A program made the position numbers and the translations under genes. This document shows positions 1-8,334 of a stretch of 51,601 bases of DNA, one piece after another. The DNA is taken from positions 1-51,601 of the forward strand of contig PBKC01000015.1 of the NCBI GenBank assembly GCA_002721365.1, read 5' to 3'. Each line of letters opens with the position of its first letter. Positions within the stretch are counted from its first letter, which is position 1. This DNA is from Rhodospirillaceae bacterium. GTDB lineage: Bacteria; Pseudomonadota; Alphaproteobacteria; GCA-2721365. The notes under the pieces were generated by a model that saw only the letters and a list, made by a program, of their open reading frames with translations, made no database searches and was not told the DNA's origin.

Positions 1-226
1 CCTCGTCGGGGCGGACGCCCCCACGGTCGAACAGAATCTCGGCCGCCGAGACCGCCATGTCCGAGACCGCCTCGTCGGGACCGGCAATGCGCCGCGAATG
101 AATGCCGACCTTGCTGTCGAGGAATTCAGGCTCGAAACCGAAGCGCGCAACCAGCTCGTCATTTTCGAGGCGGCCTTCGGGCAGATAGGTCGCGATATCG
201 GTGATTCCGGGGGCTAGGCTGGACAA
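1..226 (-). CDS. 3-oxoacyl-ACP synthase III (FabH-like), N-terminal part
   Basis: This is a partial gene that runs off the left edge of the window. The visible 75 codons match the N-terminus of ketoacyl-ACP synthase III proteins: a first strand ending in ATYLPEGRLEN, then KVGIHSRRIAGPDEAVSDMA, the usual FabH stretch before the first helix. The family condenses an acyl-CoA starter with malonyl-ACP; the catalytic Cys-His-Asn lie outside the window. The start is a TTG (224-226) with GGAAGG about 8 bases upstream; no ATG is available. It lies 173 bp downstream of the PtmE-like gene on the same strand, so it may be the last gene of the sugar operon. I infer, without proof, that it could supply an unusual acyl group for the sugar rather than serve bulk fatty acid synthesis. 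Confidence 0.75.
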   Translation of the reverse strand, partial: MSSLAPGITDIATYLPEGRLENDELVARFGFEPEFLDSKVGIHSRRIAGPDEAVSDMAVSAAEILFDRGGVRPDE

Positions 227-399
227 GGAACTACCTTCCGATCTCGGACCGTTCGGAACCGGTCACGGGCACCCGGTGCGCTCTGCTTGGCAAAGCCGCC
301 GAACCGGCGGCCGCGTTTTGGGAGTCTGCGGTTTTTCAGGCGGTTGCAGGCGTATATAAGGATTTACAGGGTCCGAGGCCAGCGCGGATGTGATGGCCG

Positions 400-1452
400 T
401 CACACCCGGCCCCCGCTCTTTTCCCGCTCGCGGCGGTCGGCGCCTTCCAGGTCGGCGGGCCGGCCGACGTCCTGCCAGTATTCGTGGATGGGGAACACCC
501 CGACCGAAAGTCCGCCGCTCTGGGCGCGGCCGAGTAGGGTCGGCATGTCGACTGACTCGCCCCGAGCCACCAGCCGGCGGCATGCAGGCGAAAGCATGTA
601 GATGCCGGCGCTGACGAGGTTCCGGACCGACGGTTTTTCGTCGATCTTCAGGAACCCGCCGCTTTCATCGTAGTGGATGACCCCGTAGGGAAGCTCCACC
701 ACATGCTCGGACGCCCCGATCGTCGCATCGAACCCGTTGCGGTCGTGGAAGTCCGTGAAGGCGGCGAAATCGAGTCCGGTCATCAGGTCGCCGTTCAGAA
801 CCAGGACCCGCGCATCGCCGAGGTCCGGCAGCAGGCCGAGCGCCCCGGCCGTGCCGAGCGGCGCCTCCTCGTACAGCAGCTCGATGCGGCCGGCGGAGCC
901 GCGCTTGTCGACGAAGCGGGCGATCTGATCGGCGAGATAGTGGACCGCCACGAACATGCGGGCGACCCCGGCCCGTTCCAGCATGCCGATCAGGTGGTCG
1001 AGAATCGGCCGCCCGCCGACCGGAAGTAGCGGCTTCGGTGTCGTCTGCGTTCGTTCGCCGAGACGGGCACCGCGTCCCCCGGCCATGATCAGCGCGACGA
1101 CGTCGCCGAGCTCGTCCGGAGCCATGACCGCGACGGCGGCGAGGTGCCCCCTCACATCGACCAGTGGCAGGAAGTCTCGCATCTCACGAAGATGCGGCAG
1201 GCGGATGTCGGGCTGGTCGACCGACCCGACCACCGGGTCGCGGTGCATGATCCGCTCGACCGGATCGCCGAGATCGATGTCGCGGAGCAGGCCACGACGG
1301 ACGTCGCCGTCGGTCAGCGTGCCGAGCACCCGGCGCTCATCATCGACCACCACCTGGAAAAGATGCGGGTTCCGGTTCAGGGCCGCGATGGCCGCCCGGA
1401 TGGATGTGGTCGCCGGGCAGACCAGGCCGTCGAGATCCGTCAGGATACGCAT
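400..1452 (-). CDS. ptmE: CBS-domain sugar-1-phosphate nucleotidyltransferase (PtmE/LegE-like)
   Basis: The 350-residue protein has two CBS repeats (about residues 1-115) followed by a nucleotidyltransferase domain that opens with the signature LIMAGGRGARLGERTQTTPK and has the NGDLMTG acidic metal site. In Campylobacter the protein with this exact architecture, PtmE, is a glucosamine-1-phosphate guanylyltransferase that makes the GDP-sugar precursor of legionaminic acid. The neighbours LegF, LegG, LegI, LegH and LegC fit that pathway. The ATG at 1452 was chosen because the CBS homology begins there; the open frame extends further upstream but only into the LegF gene. A 19-bp gap separates it from LegF. 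The CBS pair suggests adenine-nucleotide control, which is inference. The GDP rather than UDP or CDP preference is inferred from architecture and context only. Confidence 0.85.
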   Translation of the reverse strand: MRILTDLDGLVCPATTSIRAAIAALNRNPHLFQVVVDDERRVLGTLTDGDVRRGLLRDIDLGDPVERIMHRDPVVGSVDQPDIRLPHLREMRDFLPLVDVRGHLAAVAVMAPDELGDVVALIMAGGRGARLGERTQTTPKPLLPVGGRPILDHLIGMLERAGVARMFVAVHYLADQIARFVDKRGSAGRIELLYEEAPLGTAGALGLLPDLGDARVLVLNGDLMTGLDFAAFTDFHDRNGFDATIGASEHVVELPYGVIHYDESGGFLKIDEKPSVRNLVSAGIYMLSPACRRLVARGESVDMPTLLGRAQSGGLSVGVFPIHEYWQDVGRPADLEGADRREREKSGGRV

Positions 1453-1471
1453 GTATCGATGAGTCCGTGCA

Positions 1472-2161
1472 TCAGAGCCCGCGGGCGGCGGCAATCGTCT
1501 CGGCTGCCCGCCAGTCGTCTTCGGTATCGATATCGATGTTGGCGGCGCCGTCCATCGGCAGCGACAGGACCGGCGGCGGCGCGAACGACCGTGCCGCCCG
1601 GAACGCAGCGGTGCGGACCAGATAGAATGCACCGTTCGGAGTAACGACAGGGCTGCGCCGGTCTTCGGCATCGATCGCATGCAGGGTTCCGTCGTCCGCT
1701 GTCCGGAACAAACTGGCAGGCGTCCGCGCCAGTGCCTTCACCCCCAGAACGGCGTTCACCGACTCTGCCGCTGCGAGAAGATCCAGACCGCGGCGCAGGA
1801 GCCCGGGGGGTCTGAAGGGAGAAGTGACCTGTAGCAGCATCAAGAAGTCCGGATCAGCGCCTGCATCCGCGGCAAAGTGGTCGAGTGCATGGACAACCGT
1901 GTCCTCGGTCGAGGCCTCGTCCTCCGCGAGAGACGCAGGCCGCCGGAACGGCACCCGCCAGCCGAGCGCCCTGCCGGCATCGGCGATTGCGTCATCGTCG
2001 GTGGTGAGCAGCACCGGCGCGTCTATCCCGTCGGCACCAATGGCATCGGCTGTCCGCTCCATCAGCGTCCGTCCCGCCAGCGCCTTGAGGTTCTTCCCCG
2101 GAAGCCGTTTCGATCCGCCCCGAGCAGGAATGACAATGATAAGGGAACCTGCACGCACCAC
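1472..2161 (-). CDS. legF: CMP-legionaminate / acylneuraminate cytidylyltransferase
   Basis: A CMP-nonulosonate synthetase of the NeuA family, about 229 residues, which activates the finished nine-carbon sugar with CTP. Diagnostic motifs are IPARGGSKRLPGKNLKALAG near the N-terminus (CTP-binding loop), the LLQVTSPFR motif in the middle, and the C-terminal NIDIDTEDDW. The start is uncertain: GTG at 2161 overlaps the stop of the upstream acyltransferase by one base, a second GTG is at 2158, and a TTG lies at 2185. None has a strong Shine-Dalgarno. The G+C content is high, unlike the two genes just upstream, so this gene marks the left edge of the AT-rich cassette. The neighbouring LegI and LegG make legionaminate more likely than sialic acid as the substrate. 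Confidence 0.88.
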   Translation of the reverse strand: MVRAGSLIIVIPARGGSKRLPGKNLKALAGRTLMERTADAIGADGIDAPVLLTTDDDAIADAGRALGWRVPFRRPASLAEDEASTEDTVVHALDHFAADAGADPDFLMLLQVTSPFRPPGLLRRGLDLLAAAESVNAVLGVKALARTPASLFRTADDGTLHAIDAEDRRSPVVTPNGAFYLVRTAAFRAARSFAPPPVLSLPMDGAANIDIDTEDDWRAAETIAAARGL

Positions 2162-2937
2162 TATACGCCCGTTTGGCGCCGCCAAATCAAAACGGCGTCA
2201 ATTGTCTCCCTGGCAGGAAGAATGTAGCTATCCGCTGACCCGATCTTCGTTCTCTCCGCAACCTTAATTTTAAGCAAATAATTTATGGCCTCTTCAAACC
2301 ATTTATTGGAATAAACAACATCCTTATATTCTACCCATACCGACTTTCCATCTTTTCTTATCGGTGATTTTCGGATTATTTCGACATTGTTTTCCATATA
2401 AAGTTGCGTCAGATACAGAAATGAGCACGTATTCAGAGGCGCGCCAAGTAAAAGAATTTTTCCTCCGACATCTTTGAGTTTCCCCAAAGGAGATTCCGGC
2501 CCGAATCGATAGTTTAAGGGATGTTGGCTGACCAAACCCTCGGCATTCGGTCCGATCGCAGCGAATGAACTCTGCGGATGGGGACTGCGAATCACACCGG
2601 GATAATGCCGGAACAACTCGGCGACGACGCCCATTCGCCGTGTAGGCGTCAAGCGCGGATCGTAAGGCGGCGTTTCATCGATAATCGGCTGGACCCAGCT
2701 CTCTGGGATCGGCGGATGACGCCACTCAGCGGGGTCGGACAGCTCACCGGAATAAGTCGGCATCATCAAAGTACCTCCCGGCCCGACTACCTCAAGAAGG
2801 GAAGCGATGACAGTCTGTGCCGCACCAGGAACGAAGCCCAATTTACTTAACGAAGTATGAGCAAGAAGTGTGTCGCCCTTCTTGATACCTGCCGACATGA
2901 GATCATCGACGATTTTTGTTTTAGTAGCTAATTCCAT
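2161..2937 (-). CDS. AAC(3)-family N-acyltransferase, probably sugar-modifying
   Basis: About 258 residues of the aminoglycoside 3-N-acetyltransferase fold family. Visible family blocks are GDTLLAHTSLSKLG near the N-terminus, GGTLMMPTYSGE, RSPHPQSSFAAIG in the middle and LLLGAPLNTCSFLYL. In polysaccharide clusters members of this family are thought to acylate amino-sugars rather than confer drug resistance, and here it sits between nonulosonate genes. It could place an acyl group on the 5- or 7-amine of the sugar, or on another residue of the glycan; that is inference. The sequence is very AT-rich compared with legF and legG, so it was probably acquired together with the adjacent glycosyltransferase. 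ATG 2937 is preferred; GTG 2955 in the same frame is possible. Confidence 0.78.
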   Translation of the reverse strand: MELATKTKIVDDLMSAGIKKGDTLLAHTSLSKLGFVPGAAQTVIASLLEVVGPGGTLMMPTYSGELSDPAEWRHPPIPESWVQPIIDETPPYDPRLTPTRRMGVVAELFRHYPGVIRSPHPQSSFAAIGPNAEGLVSQHPLNYRFGPESPLGKLKDVGGKILLLGAPLNTCSFLYLTQLYMENNVEIIRKSPIRKDGKSVWVEYKDVVYSNKWFEEAINYLLKIKVAERTKIGSADSYILPARETIDAVLIWRRQTGV

Positions 2938-2970
2938 ATCACGCCATCTCGACACGCTTTTGCGATATGA

Positions 2971-4482
2971 TTATCGTTCTAAACTTTCCACAAGGCATTT
3001 TAGCGCATCTGTTGCGCTTGATTTCTCTATATCATTCAAATTTATGAAATCATATTGCTTCATATCAAAAGAAATAGAGCTTAATCCTTCGAGAAATCTC
3101 TTCCCATCACGGATGGATGTGTCTTCTTTATGTTTTTTATTTAATATATCATCCAATTTTTCCTTAATGTTACTTCCGTCGGTGACTAAAGAAACGTGCG
3201 GCAAGCAATTATATATATTGTGTCGGCCGAATGTTATCACCGGCTTGCCCATGACCGCGGCTTCTAAGCCCGCAGTTCCCGTAATTGTGACGACCCCTTC
3301 AGCTTTTTTGATCACGTTGAGCCCCAGCTCCATCGGGTGCACAAACACGACGTTCTTGAATTCCTTTATTTGCCGATAAAAATCGGCAGGTCGCCTTCCT
3401 GCCGCAGCAAAAGTCTCTTTGACTGCGAGCTTTACCCCTGCCGGTAGATCCCGGGAGATCGCCGCTATACTCGACAACTGATAAAAATATTCCGGCGACA
3501 ATACCTGCAGGGCAACCTCCGGTTCCGTATGTAAAGGATAGTATACAAATCTATCCCCTTCCAGATCGGATAAAGGTATAGAAATAGAAGACAGATATCT
3601 CAAATCTCTGCGCCTTCGCCACAAAAAACTCAATTCACTCGTGACAAAGTATCCTTTTGATTTTTCATAATTTCTTATTCTCCAATAGCTCCTTTGCAGG
3701 ACAAGCTTGGCACTCTGAAAAAGAAGCCGGAAAATGCCCTGATCCTTGATAAATTTATCGCGCAGCGTCATATGTGCACGATAAGGTGCTTCTATCTCTA
3801 GAGTACTCTCTCCTTTTGCCTTAATATATTCTTCTTCTATACCCGAAGATTCGAAAAACTCGTTCTCTGCCCAATAGTGCAAATTTTTGAATCTCGATCC
3901 CGCAAGTACACGTAAGGGAATTCCATATCTTCGCGAGACAAGACATGGAACTTTACCATGCGCCATAACCAGCGTAGGTTTTTTTTGCTCAAATTCCCGA
4001 ATCCAAAAATCGATTTGTGCACAAAAAGCGGCCACCATCTGTAAGTAGCTTGTTCTTTCGGAATATCGGGATCGGGGATGGTTGAATCCACCTAAAGCAT
4101 ATCCGCGGCCGAGATGTCGGTCACATACCGCGATTTCATTGATCGTTACGCCCAGCCATTCCTCAATCTCTTTTGCTCTATCTATGATAACGCTCTCTCT
4201 GCCTTCGGTAGTTTTTTCAACCTCGCCATAAAGATTATTATCGACATTTATACTCTCAAACAATCCGTCAGAATTTTCCTTCTGCCAAAAATTCAATTCT
4301 TGAGTTGTCGAGCAATAAAGGTGAATTTCTGCCCCATGATCCTGTCGGAGCAACTGCGCCATCTGAAGCAGAAGATGCCGATATTGGGAATGTGCAAACA
4401 AAAAAACGCGGTCCACCTTCACCCTTTCCCGCAACTCGCAATATAAAGACCGACCAACGAGCGACTTATCGCGCGCGCGCAT
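2971..4482 (-). CDS. Capsule-type glycosyltransferase (KpsS/LipB-like, PF05159-like), AT-rich
   Basis: About 503 residues. The C-terminal third has the pattern VVTITGTAGLEAAVMGKPVI followed by FGRHNIYN, typical of capsule polysaccharide transferases of the KpsS/KpsC class, which use CMP-activated acidic sugars such as Kdo. The N-terminal two thirds are not recognisable to me. Lying among CMP-nonulosonate genes, it is the best candidate for the transferase that uses the CMP-sugar made by LegF; this is inference. The DNA is about one-third G+C in sampled lines, against about 65% in the surroundings, indicating recent acquisition. The ATG at 4482 overlaps the LegG stop by 17 bp and has AAAAGG upstream; a GTG at 4422 is an alternative. 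An 11-base CG-dinucleotide run (4470-4480) follows the ATG directly. Confidence 0.7.
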   Translation of the reverse strand: MRARDKSLVGRSLYCELRERVKVDRVFLFAHSQYRHLLLQMAQLLRQDHGAEIHLYCSTTQELNFWQKENSDGLFESINVDNNLYGEVEKTTEGRESVIIDRAKEIEEWLGVTINEIAVCDRHLGRGYALGGFNHPRSRYSERTSYLQMVAAFCAQIDFWIREFEQKKPTLVMAHGKVPCLVSRRYGIPLRVLAGSRFKNLHYWAENEFFESSGIEEEYIKAKGESTLEIEAPYRAHMTLRDKFIKDQGIFRLLFQSAKLVLQRSYWRIRNYEKSKGYFVTSELSFLWRRRRDLRYLSSISIPLSDLEGDRFVYYPLHTEPEVALQVLSPEYFYQLSSIAAISRDLPAGVKLAVKETFAAAGRRPADFYRQIKEFKNVVFVHPMELGLNVIKKAEGVVTITGTAGLEAAVMGKPVITFGRHNIYNCLPHVSLVTDGSNIKEKLDDILNKKHKEDTSIRDGKRFLEGLSSISFDMKQYDFINLNDIEKSSATDALKCLVESLER

Positions 4483-5653
4483 CCAAAACCTTTTCGTGGC
4501 AGGCCCAAGGCGCACTAAATTCGGCGTCGCCGCTATGGAAGCGCTTGGCGAGAAGAACGTCCCGCGGCGGAAGATTGCCCAATAGGGCGGCGATCCGCGT
4601 GCCCGAGCAGCCGTCACCGTAAGGAGTTTCGGCGGCGAGCCGCGAGGTTCGCGTCGACACAGCCTTCAGTGCGACGGCGACCGCATCCGCTTCAGCCGGA
4701 CAGTCGATGACGTTCGAGCCGCGCTCGCGTCCGTCCTGGCGGCCGCCGACGTTGACCACCGGAAGACCGAACAGGCCGGCTTCGATCAGGCCGCTCGACG
4801 AATTCCCGACCATGACCGCCGCATGGAAAAGGGCGCTGGCGTAGAGCGGGCCCAGAGTGTCGCGAAAGACTGCCCACGGACGCTCCGCGACGAAAGCCTC
4901 GATCCGCTGTCGCGCTTCGCTGCCGCCGGGGTCTGAATTGGGCGCGGTGAAGAGCGTCGGCGCCGGTTCGCGATCAAGCGCCGCCAAGGTCGCCGTGAGC
5001 GGTGCAAGCGGGTCTGCGGCATTGATTTCGGGATGGACGGTCACGAGGCGAAGGCCGGTGACGTCGTCGAAGCCGACCTCTGCCGCGAACGCATCCCGCG
5101 CAAGGCGGTTGGCCATCCGCAGGCTGTCGAGCCCCGGCGCGCCGACGACATGGACCCGCCAAGGCTCTTCACCCATCTGGACCACCCGCCCGGCCGCCAC
5201 CACCGTCGAGACGGCATGGACGTGGGAAAGCTTGGTGAGCGCATGGCGGATGCGCTCATCGACCGCGCCATATGTCAGCTCGCCGCCATGGAGGTGGAGC
5301 ATCGGAATGTTGAAGGCGAGGGTCGCCGTCGCTGCCGGCAGCATGTCCAGGCGATCGCCCACGACCATCACCACGTCGGGCCGAGACGTCGCGTAGAGCG
5401 CCGCGGCGTCATGGGCGATTGCCGCCATGGCGAAGCTGGCTTCCGCACCATCGCGCCCGGCCAGATCGGCCCCGCCGTCATGGACCGTTACGCCGGACGG
5501 AACTGCGACGTCCGGCGCTCCGCTTTTCCGATGCATTCCGGTCAGCAGGAGGTGGAGGTCGATTCCCGGCATTTCGGCAAGAGCCCGCCACACCGGCGAC
5601 AGAATGCCGACATCCGCCCGGCTGCTCGACACGCTGACGATCCGCGTCGTCAT
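4466..5653 (-). CDS. legG: Hydrolysing NDP-sugar 2-epimerase (NeuC/LegG family)
   Basis: The 395-residue protein has the two-Rossmann GT-B-like fold of hydrolysing 2-epimerases. Motifs are SSSRADVGILSPV at the N-terminus, VVGDRLDMLPAA and LHLHGGELTYGAVDE in the first domain, and MVGNSSSGLIEAG plus GGRQDGRERG in the nucleotide-binding second domain. In the legionaminate route LegG removes the nucleotide from the 2,4-diacetamido sugar and inverts C2 to give 2,4-diacetamido-2,4,6-trideoxymannose. It overlaps the legI stop by four bases (ATGA), so translation is probably coupled. About 55 C-terminal residues follow the last core motif, slightly longer than minimal homologues. A sialate-type NeuC role on UDP-GlcNAc is the alternative, but LegC and LegH beside it argue against that. 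Confidence 0.88.
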   Translation of the reverse strand: MTTRIVSVSSSRADVGILSPVWRALAEMPGIDLHLLLTGMHRKSGAPDVAVPSGVTVHDGGADLAGRDGAEASFAMAAIAHDAAALYATSRPDVVMVVGDRLDMLPAATATLAFNIPMLHLHGGELTYGAVDERIRHALTKLSHVHAVSTVVAAGRVVQMGEEPWRVHVVGAPGLDSLRMANRLARDAFAAEVGFDDVTGLRLVTVHPEINAADPLAPLTATLAALDREPAPTLFTAPNSDPGGSEARQRIEAFVAERPWAVFRDTLGPLYASALFHAAVMVGNSSSGLIEAGLFGLPVVNVGGRQDGRERGSNVIDCPAEADAVAVALKAVSTRTSRLAAETPYGDGCSGTRIAALLGNLPPRDVLLAKRFHSGDAEFSAPWACHEKVLDARAR

Positions 5654-6663
5654 GCCGGCACGAAGTCCTCTTCGCGGAGCGGCGCATCCACGGCCACGCC
5701 TGCATCGAGGCGGCGGCCGACCGGCGACTGCGAGGGCGGAAGACTGGTGGCCGGTCGCTTCAGAACCACGTCCACGGCAGCGATAGTCGACCCTGCGCGA
5801 AGGTCTCGCGCGGCATGCCAGCTCCGCCGGACAAGCCGGGCCGTCTCGACCTCCTCGGGCACCGGGGCCTTCACGCCATCGCCGAGCGCCATGGCGGTGT
5901 CCCGCACCCGGCGAACGAGGCGAGCCAGGGCTTCCGGCTCCAGCGAAGCCGCGTGGTCGGGCCCGGGCAGGTTCCGGTCGAGGGTGAAATGCTTCTCGAT
6001 CACCGTCGCACCGAGCGCCGTTGCGGCGACGGAGACATGATCGTCGAGGGTATGGTCGGAATAGCCGACCGGGCGCCCAAGGGCTTCGCCCATCGTCACC
6101 ATCGCCCTAAGGTTCACCCGTTCGATCGGACAGGGATAGAGCGAGGTGCAGTGAAGGACGGTCACCGGCCCGGCGCCGTTCTCTTCCAGCACCGCCACCG
6201 CGGCCCGGACTTCATCGAGCGTCGCCATGCCGGTCGACAGGAAGACCGGCAGGCCGAACCGCGCGAAGGAAGCCAGCGCCGGATGGTTAGTGAGCTCGCC
6301 CGAGGCGACCTTGATGTATTCCATCCCCAGCGCCACCAGCGCCTCGGTCATGCCGGCCGAGAAGGGGGTGCATAGGAAGCCGATGTCGGCCGAGCGACAA
6401 GCCGCGGCGATCTGCGCGAAGTCGTCCAGGGTCAGTTCCAGCGCCTTCAGCATGCTGCGCTGATCGCGCGCGCCGGCATTGGCCAGCTGATAGGCCGCAG
6501 CGGCACAATCGGCGCTCGCCAGTTCGTTGGCCTCAAAAGCCTGGAACTTGACGAGGTCCACGCCGCAATCGGCGGCGGCACGGACCATGGCGCAGGCACG
6601 TTCGACCGAGCCGTTATGGTTGACCCCGGCTTCGGCAATGACGATGGGGCCGTGCCAGCTCAT
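5650..6663 (-). CDS. legI: N-acetylneuraminate/legionaminate synthase
   Basis: A 337-residue NeuB-family enzyme that condenses phosphoenolpyruvate with the free 6-carbon sugar to form the nine-carbon ulosonate. It has the N-terminal IAEAGVNHNGS motif of the TIM barrel, the substrate-binding KFQAFEANELAS, the LHCTSLYPCPIERVNLRAM and GYSDHT segments, EKHFTLDRNLPGPDH, and a C-terminal SAF (antifreeze-like) domain from about residue 280. The start at 6663 gives the canonical N-terminus and overlaps the legH stop by four bases. Sequence alone does not fix whether legionaminate or sialate is the product; LegC, LegH and PtmE nearby favour legionaminate or an epimer of it. Confidence 0.92.
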   Translation of the reverse strand: MSWHGPIVIAEAGVNHNGSVERACAMVRAAADCGVDLVKFQAFEANELASADCAAAAYQLANAGARDQRSMLKALELTLDDFAQIAAACRSADIGFLCTPFSAGMTEALVALGMEYIKVASGELTNHPALASFARFGLPVFLSTGMATLDEVRAAVAVLEENGAGPVTVLHCTSLYPCPIERVNLRAMVTMGEALGRPVGYSDHTLDDHVSVAATALGATVIEKHFTLDRNLPGPDHAASLEPEALARLVRRVRDTAMALGDGVKAPVPEEVETARLVRRSWHAARDLRAGSTIAAVDVVLKRPATSLPPSQSPVGRRLDAGVAVDAPLREEDFVPA

Positions 6664-7217
6664 GCCGCCGCCCGGCTCAAGGCAGGAACCAGGGCATCGG
6701 GCGCAACCTTGCCGCCCGGTAGCACCACCGCCCCGGCGCCGATCAGCGCACAGGCCCCGATGCGGCACCCGCCGAGAACGATCGCGCCCGGGGCGATATG
6801 CGCGCCCTCGCCCACCACGCTATCATGCTCGACGATAGCGCCGGTGTTGACGATGGCTCCGCGTCCGATGACCGCACCCGGCTGAATCACTGCCCCCGCC
6901 AGAACGACCGCCCCTGCAGCGAGCGCGGCGCTCGCACTGACGATCGCGCTGGGGTGAATCGCGTCGCGTGCCGCCAATCCCCGCGCGCAAAGTGCGTCGA
7001 GCACGCCCAACCGCCCGCGAAGGGCAGCGGGCGTCACACCGCCGATCCCGACGACGAAGGCCGCGCCTTCCGGAATCGCATCCTCCGCAACCTGCGGCAG
7101 GTCCAGCCAGTCGGCCGGCTGCGGGTCGGCGTAAGCGGTAAACGGCGTCCCGTTCGCCGTCATCATTTCGACGATCGTCTTGGCATGTCCGCCGGCGCCG
7201 ACCAGGACCAGGGTCAT
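6660..7217 (-). CDS. legH: PglD/LegH-family sugar N-acetyltransferase
   Basis: This 185-residue protein has the two-part structure of PglD/NeuD-type acetyltransferases: a short Rossmann-like N-terminal domain (LVLVGAGGHAKTIVEMM, then YADPQPADW) and a left-handed beta-helix from about residue 85 made of hexapeptide repeats such as IGRGAIVNTGAIVEHDSVVG. The conserved EHDS histidine is the catalytic base in PglD. It should acetylate the 4-amino group created by LegC, using acetyl-CoA. The start overlaps the legC stop by four bases (ATGA). A very similar role in bacillosamine synthesis is possible, since the second glycan locus could also make a 4-amino-6-deoxy sugar. Confidence 0.87.
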   Translation of the reverse strand: MTLVLVGAGGHAKTIVEMMTANGTPFTAYADPQPADWLDLPQVAEDAIPEGAAFVVGIGGVTPAALRGRLGVLDALCARGLAARDAIHPSAIVSASAALAAGAVVLAGAVIQPGAVIGRGAIVNTGAIVEHDSVVGEGAHIAPGAIVLGGCRIGACALIGAGAVVLPGGKVAPDALVPALSRAAA

Positions 7218-8329
7218 GCCGCCGCCGCGAGCGGTTGACCCGCCCAGCCCGAAAGCGCGGCGATCACCTGATCCTGCTCTGCCGCGGTGAGGCGGCTGCT
7301 GCAGGGAAGCGTCACCACCGATCCCGACAGGCGCGATGCGACGCCGCGGCGGAGACGCGGATAGGCGACGTAGGGCGGCTGGTCGGCGAGCGTCCGCCAG
7401 AAGACCCGCGCCTCGACGTCACGGGACGCCATATGCGCCACCAGGGACCGCGCGTCGTCTTCCGAGGCACAGAGCAGATTGTAGAGCCAGCAATTGCTGT
7501 CGGCCCAGGCGCAGCGCGGCATTGCTGAAAGATCGTCGCGTTCCCCGACCACGGAGTCGTAGCGCGCGGCGATCGCCCGCTTCGCGGCCAGCATCTCGTC
7601 CAGCCGCTCGAGTTGCGCCAGCGCGACGGCGGCATTCAAATTGGTCATTCGGTAGTTGTAGCCCGCGGCATCGACCCGATAGTCGGCACTCGCCCGCGCC
7701 TGGGCGCTGAGGTGGTGCGCCTTTCGGGCCAACGTCTCGTTATCGGTGACGATCGCGCCACCGCCACCGGCGGTAACCAGCTTGTTGCCGTTGAAGCTGA
7801 AGATCGCAGCGTCGCCGAGCCCGCCCGCCGGGCGGCCACGGTAGCGTGACCCGATCGCACCCGCGGCATCCTCATAGAGCGGCACACCGGCATCGCTGCA
7901 GATTTGTGCAAGAATGTCCATGTCCGGCGGGTGACCGCTGGCATGAACGGCGACGACGGCGGACGCCCCTTCCCGCCGAACGGCCTCTGCAACCAGGGTC
8001 GGATCGAGCGTCCAGCTTTCCGCCGTGACGTCGACGAAGACGGGCGTCGCCCCGGCATGGATGACGGCGTTGACCGTCGCGGCAAACGTCCAGTCGGGCA
8101 GCACGACCTTGCTGCCGGCCCCGATCCCCGCCGAAACGAGAACGAGCTCCAGCGCCGTGGTGCCGTTGACGGTCGCGACGCCGTAACGGCAACCCGCCTC
8201 CGCCGCGATGATCTCTTCCAGCCGGTTCACGAACGGGCCGGCCGAGGAAATCCAGTTGTCGGCCACACACTGTGCCAGATATGCGGCCTCGTTGCCGCGG
8301 AGGTCAGGAACGGTGAGCGGCACCCGCAT
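7214..8329 (-). CDS. legC: DegT/DnrJ/EryC1 sugar aminotransferase (LegC-like)
   Basis: A 371-residue PLP-dependent sugar aminotransferase. The family hallmarks are EDAAGAIGSRYRG (Asp 154 binds the PLP nitrogen) and SFNGNKLVTAGGGG, in which Lys 183 forms the Schiff base. LegC/PglE-type enzymes move an amino group from glutamate to the 4-keto-6-deoxy-HexNAc made by the dehydratase; here the substrate would come from LegB (14.2 kb) or the WbpM-like dehydratase (19.1 kb). The ATG at 8329 gives the standard N-terminus MRVPLTVPDLRGNE. It begins only five bases after the stop of the regulator gene, so both are surely on one transcript. Confidence 0.87.
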   Translation of the reverse strand: MRVPLTVPDLRGNEAAYLAQCVADNWISSAGPFVNRLEEIIAAEAGCRYGVATVNGTTALELVLVSAGIGAGSKVVLPDWTFAATVNAVIHAGATPVFVDVTAESWTLDPTLVAEAVRREGASAVVAVHASGHPPDMDILAQICSDAGVPLYEDAAGAIGSRYRGRPAGGLGDAAIFSFNGNKLVTAGGGGAIVTDNETLARKAHHLSAQARASADYRVDAAGYNYRMTNLNAAVALAQLERLDEMLAAKRAIAARYDSVVGERDDLSAMPRCAWADSNCWLYNLLCASEDDARSLVAHMASRDVEARVFWRTLADQPPYVAYPRLRRGVASRLSGSVVTLPCSSRLTAAEQDQVIAALSGWAGQPLAAAA

Positions 8330-8334
8330 GGCGG

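Noticed and set aside
340..351. GGCGGTTGCAGG on the plus strand, considered as a second ops-like element
   Set aside because: Only 8-9 of 12 bases agree, and it is on the strand opposite to the neighbouring genes.
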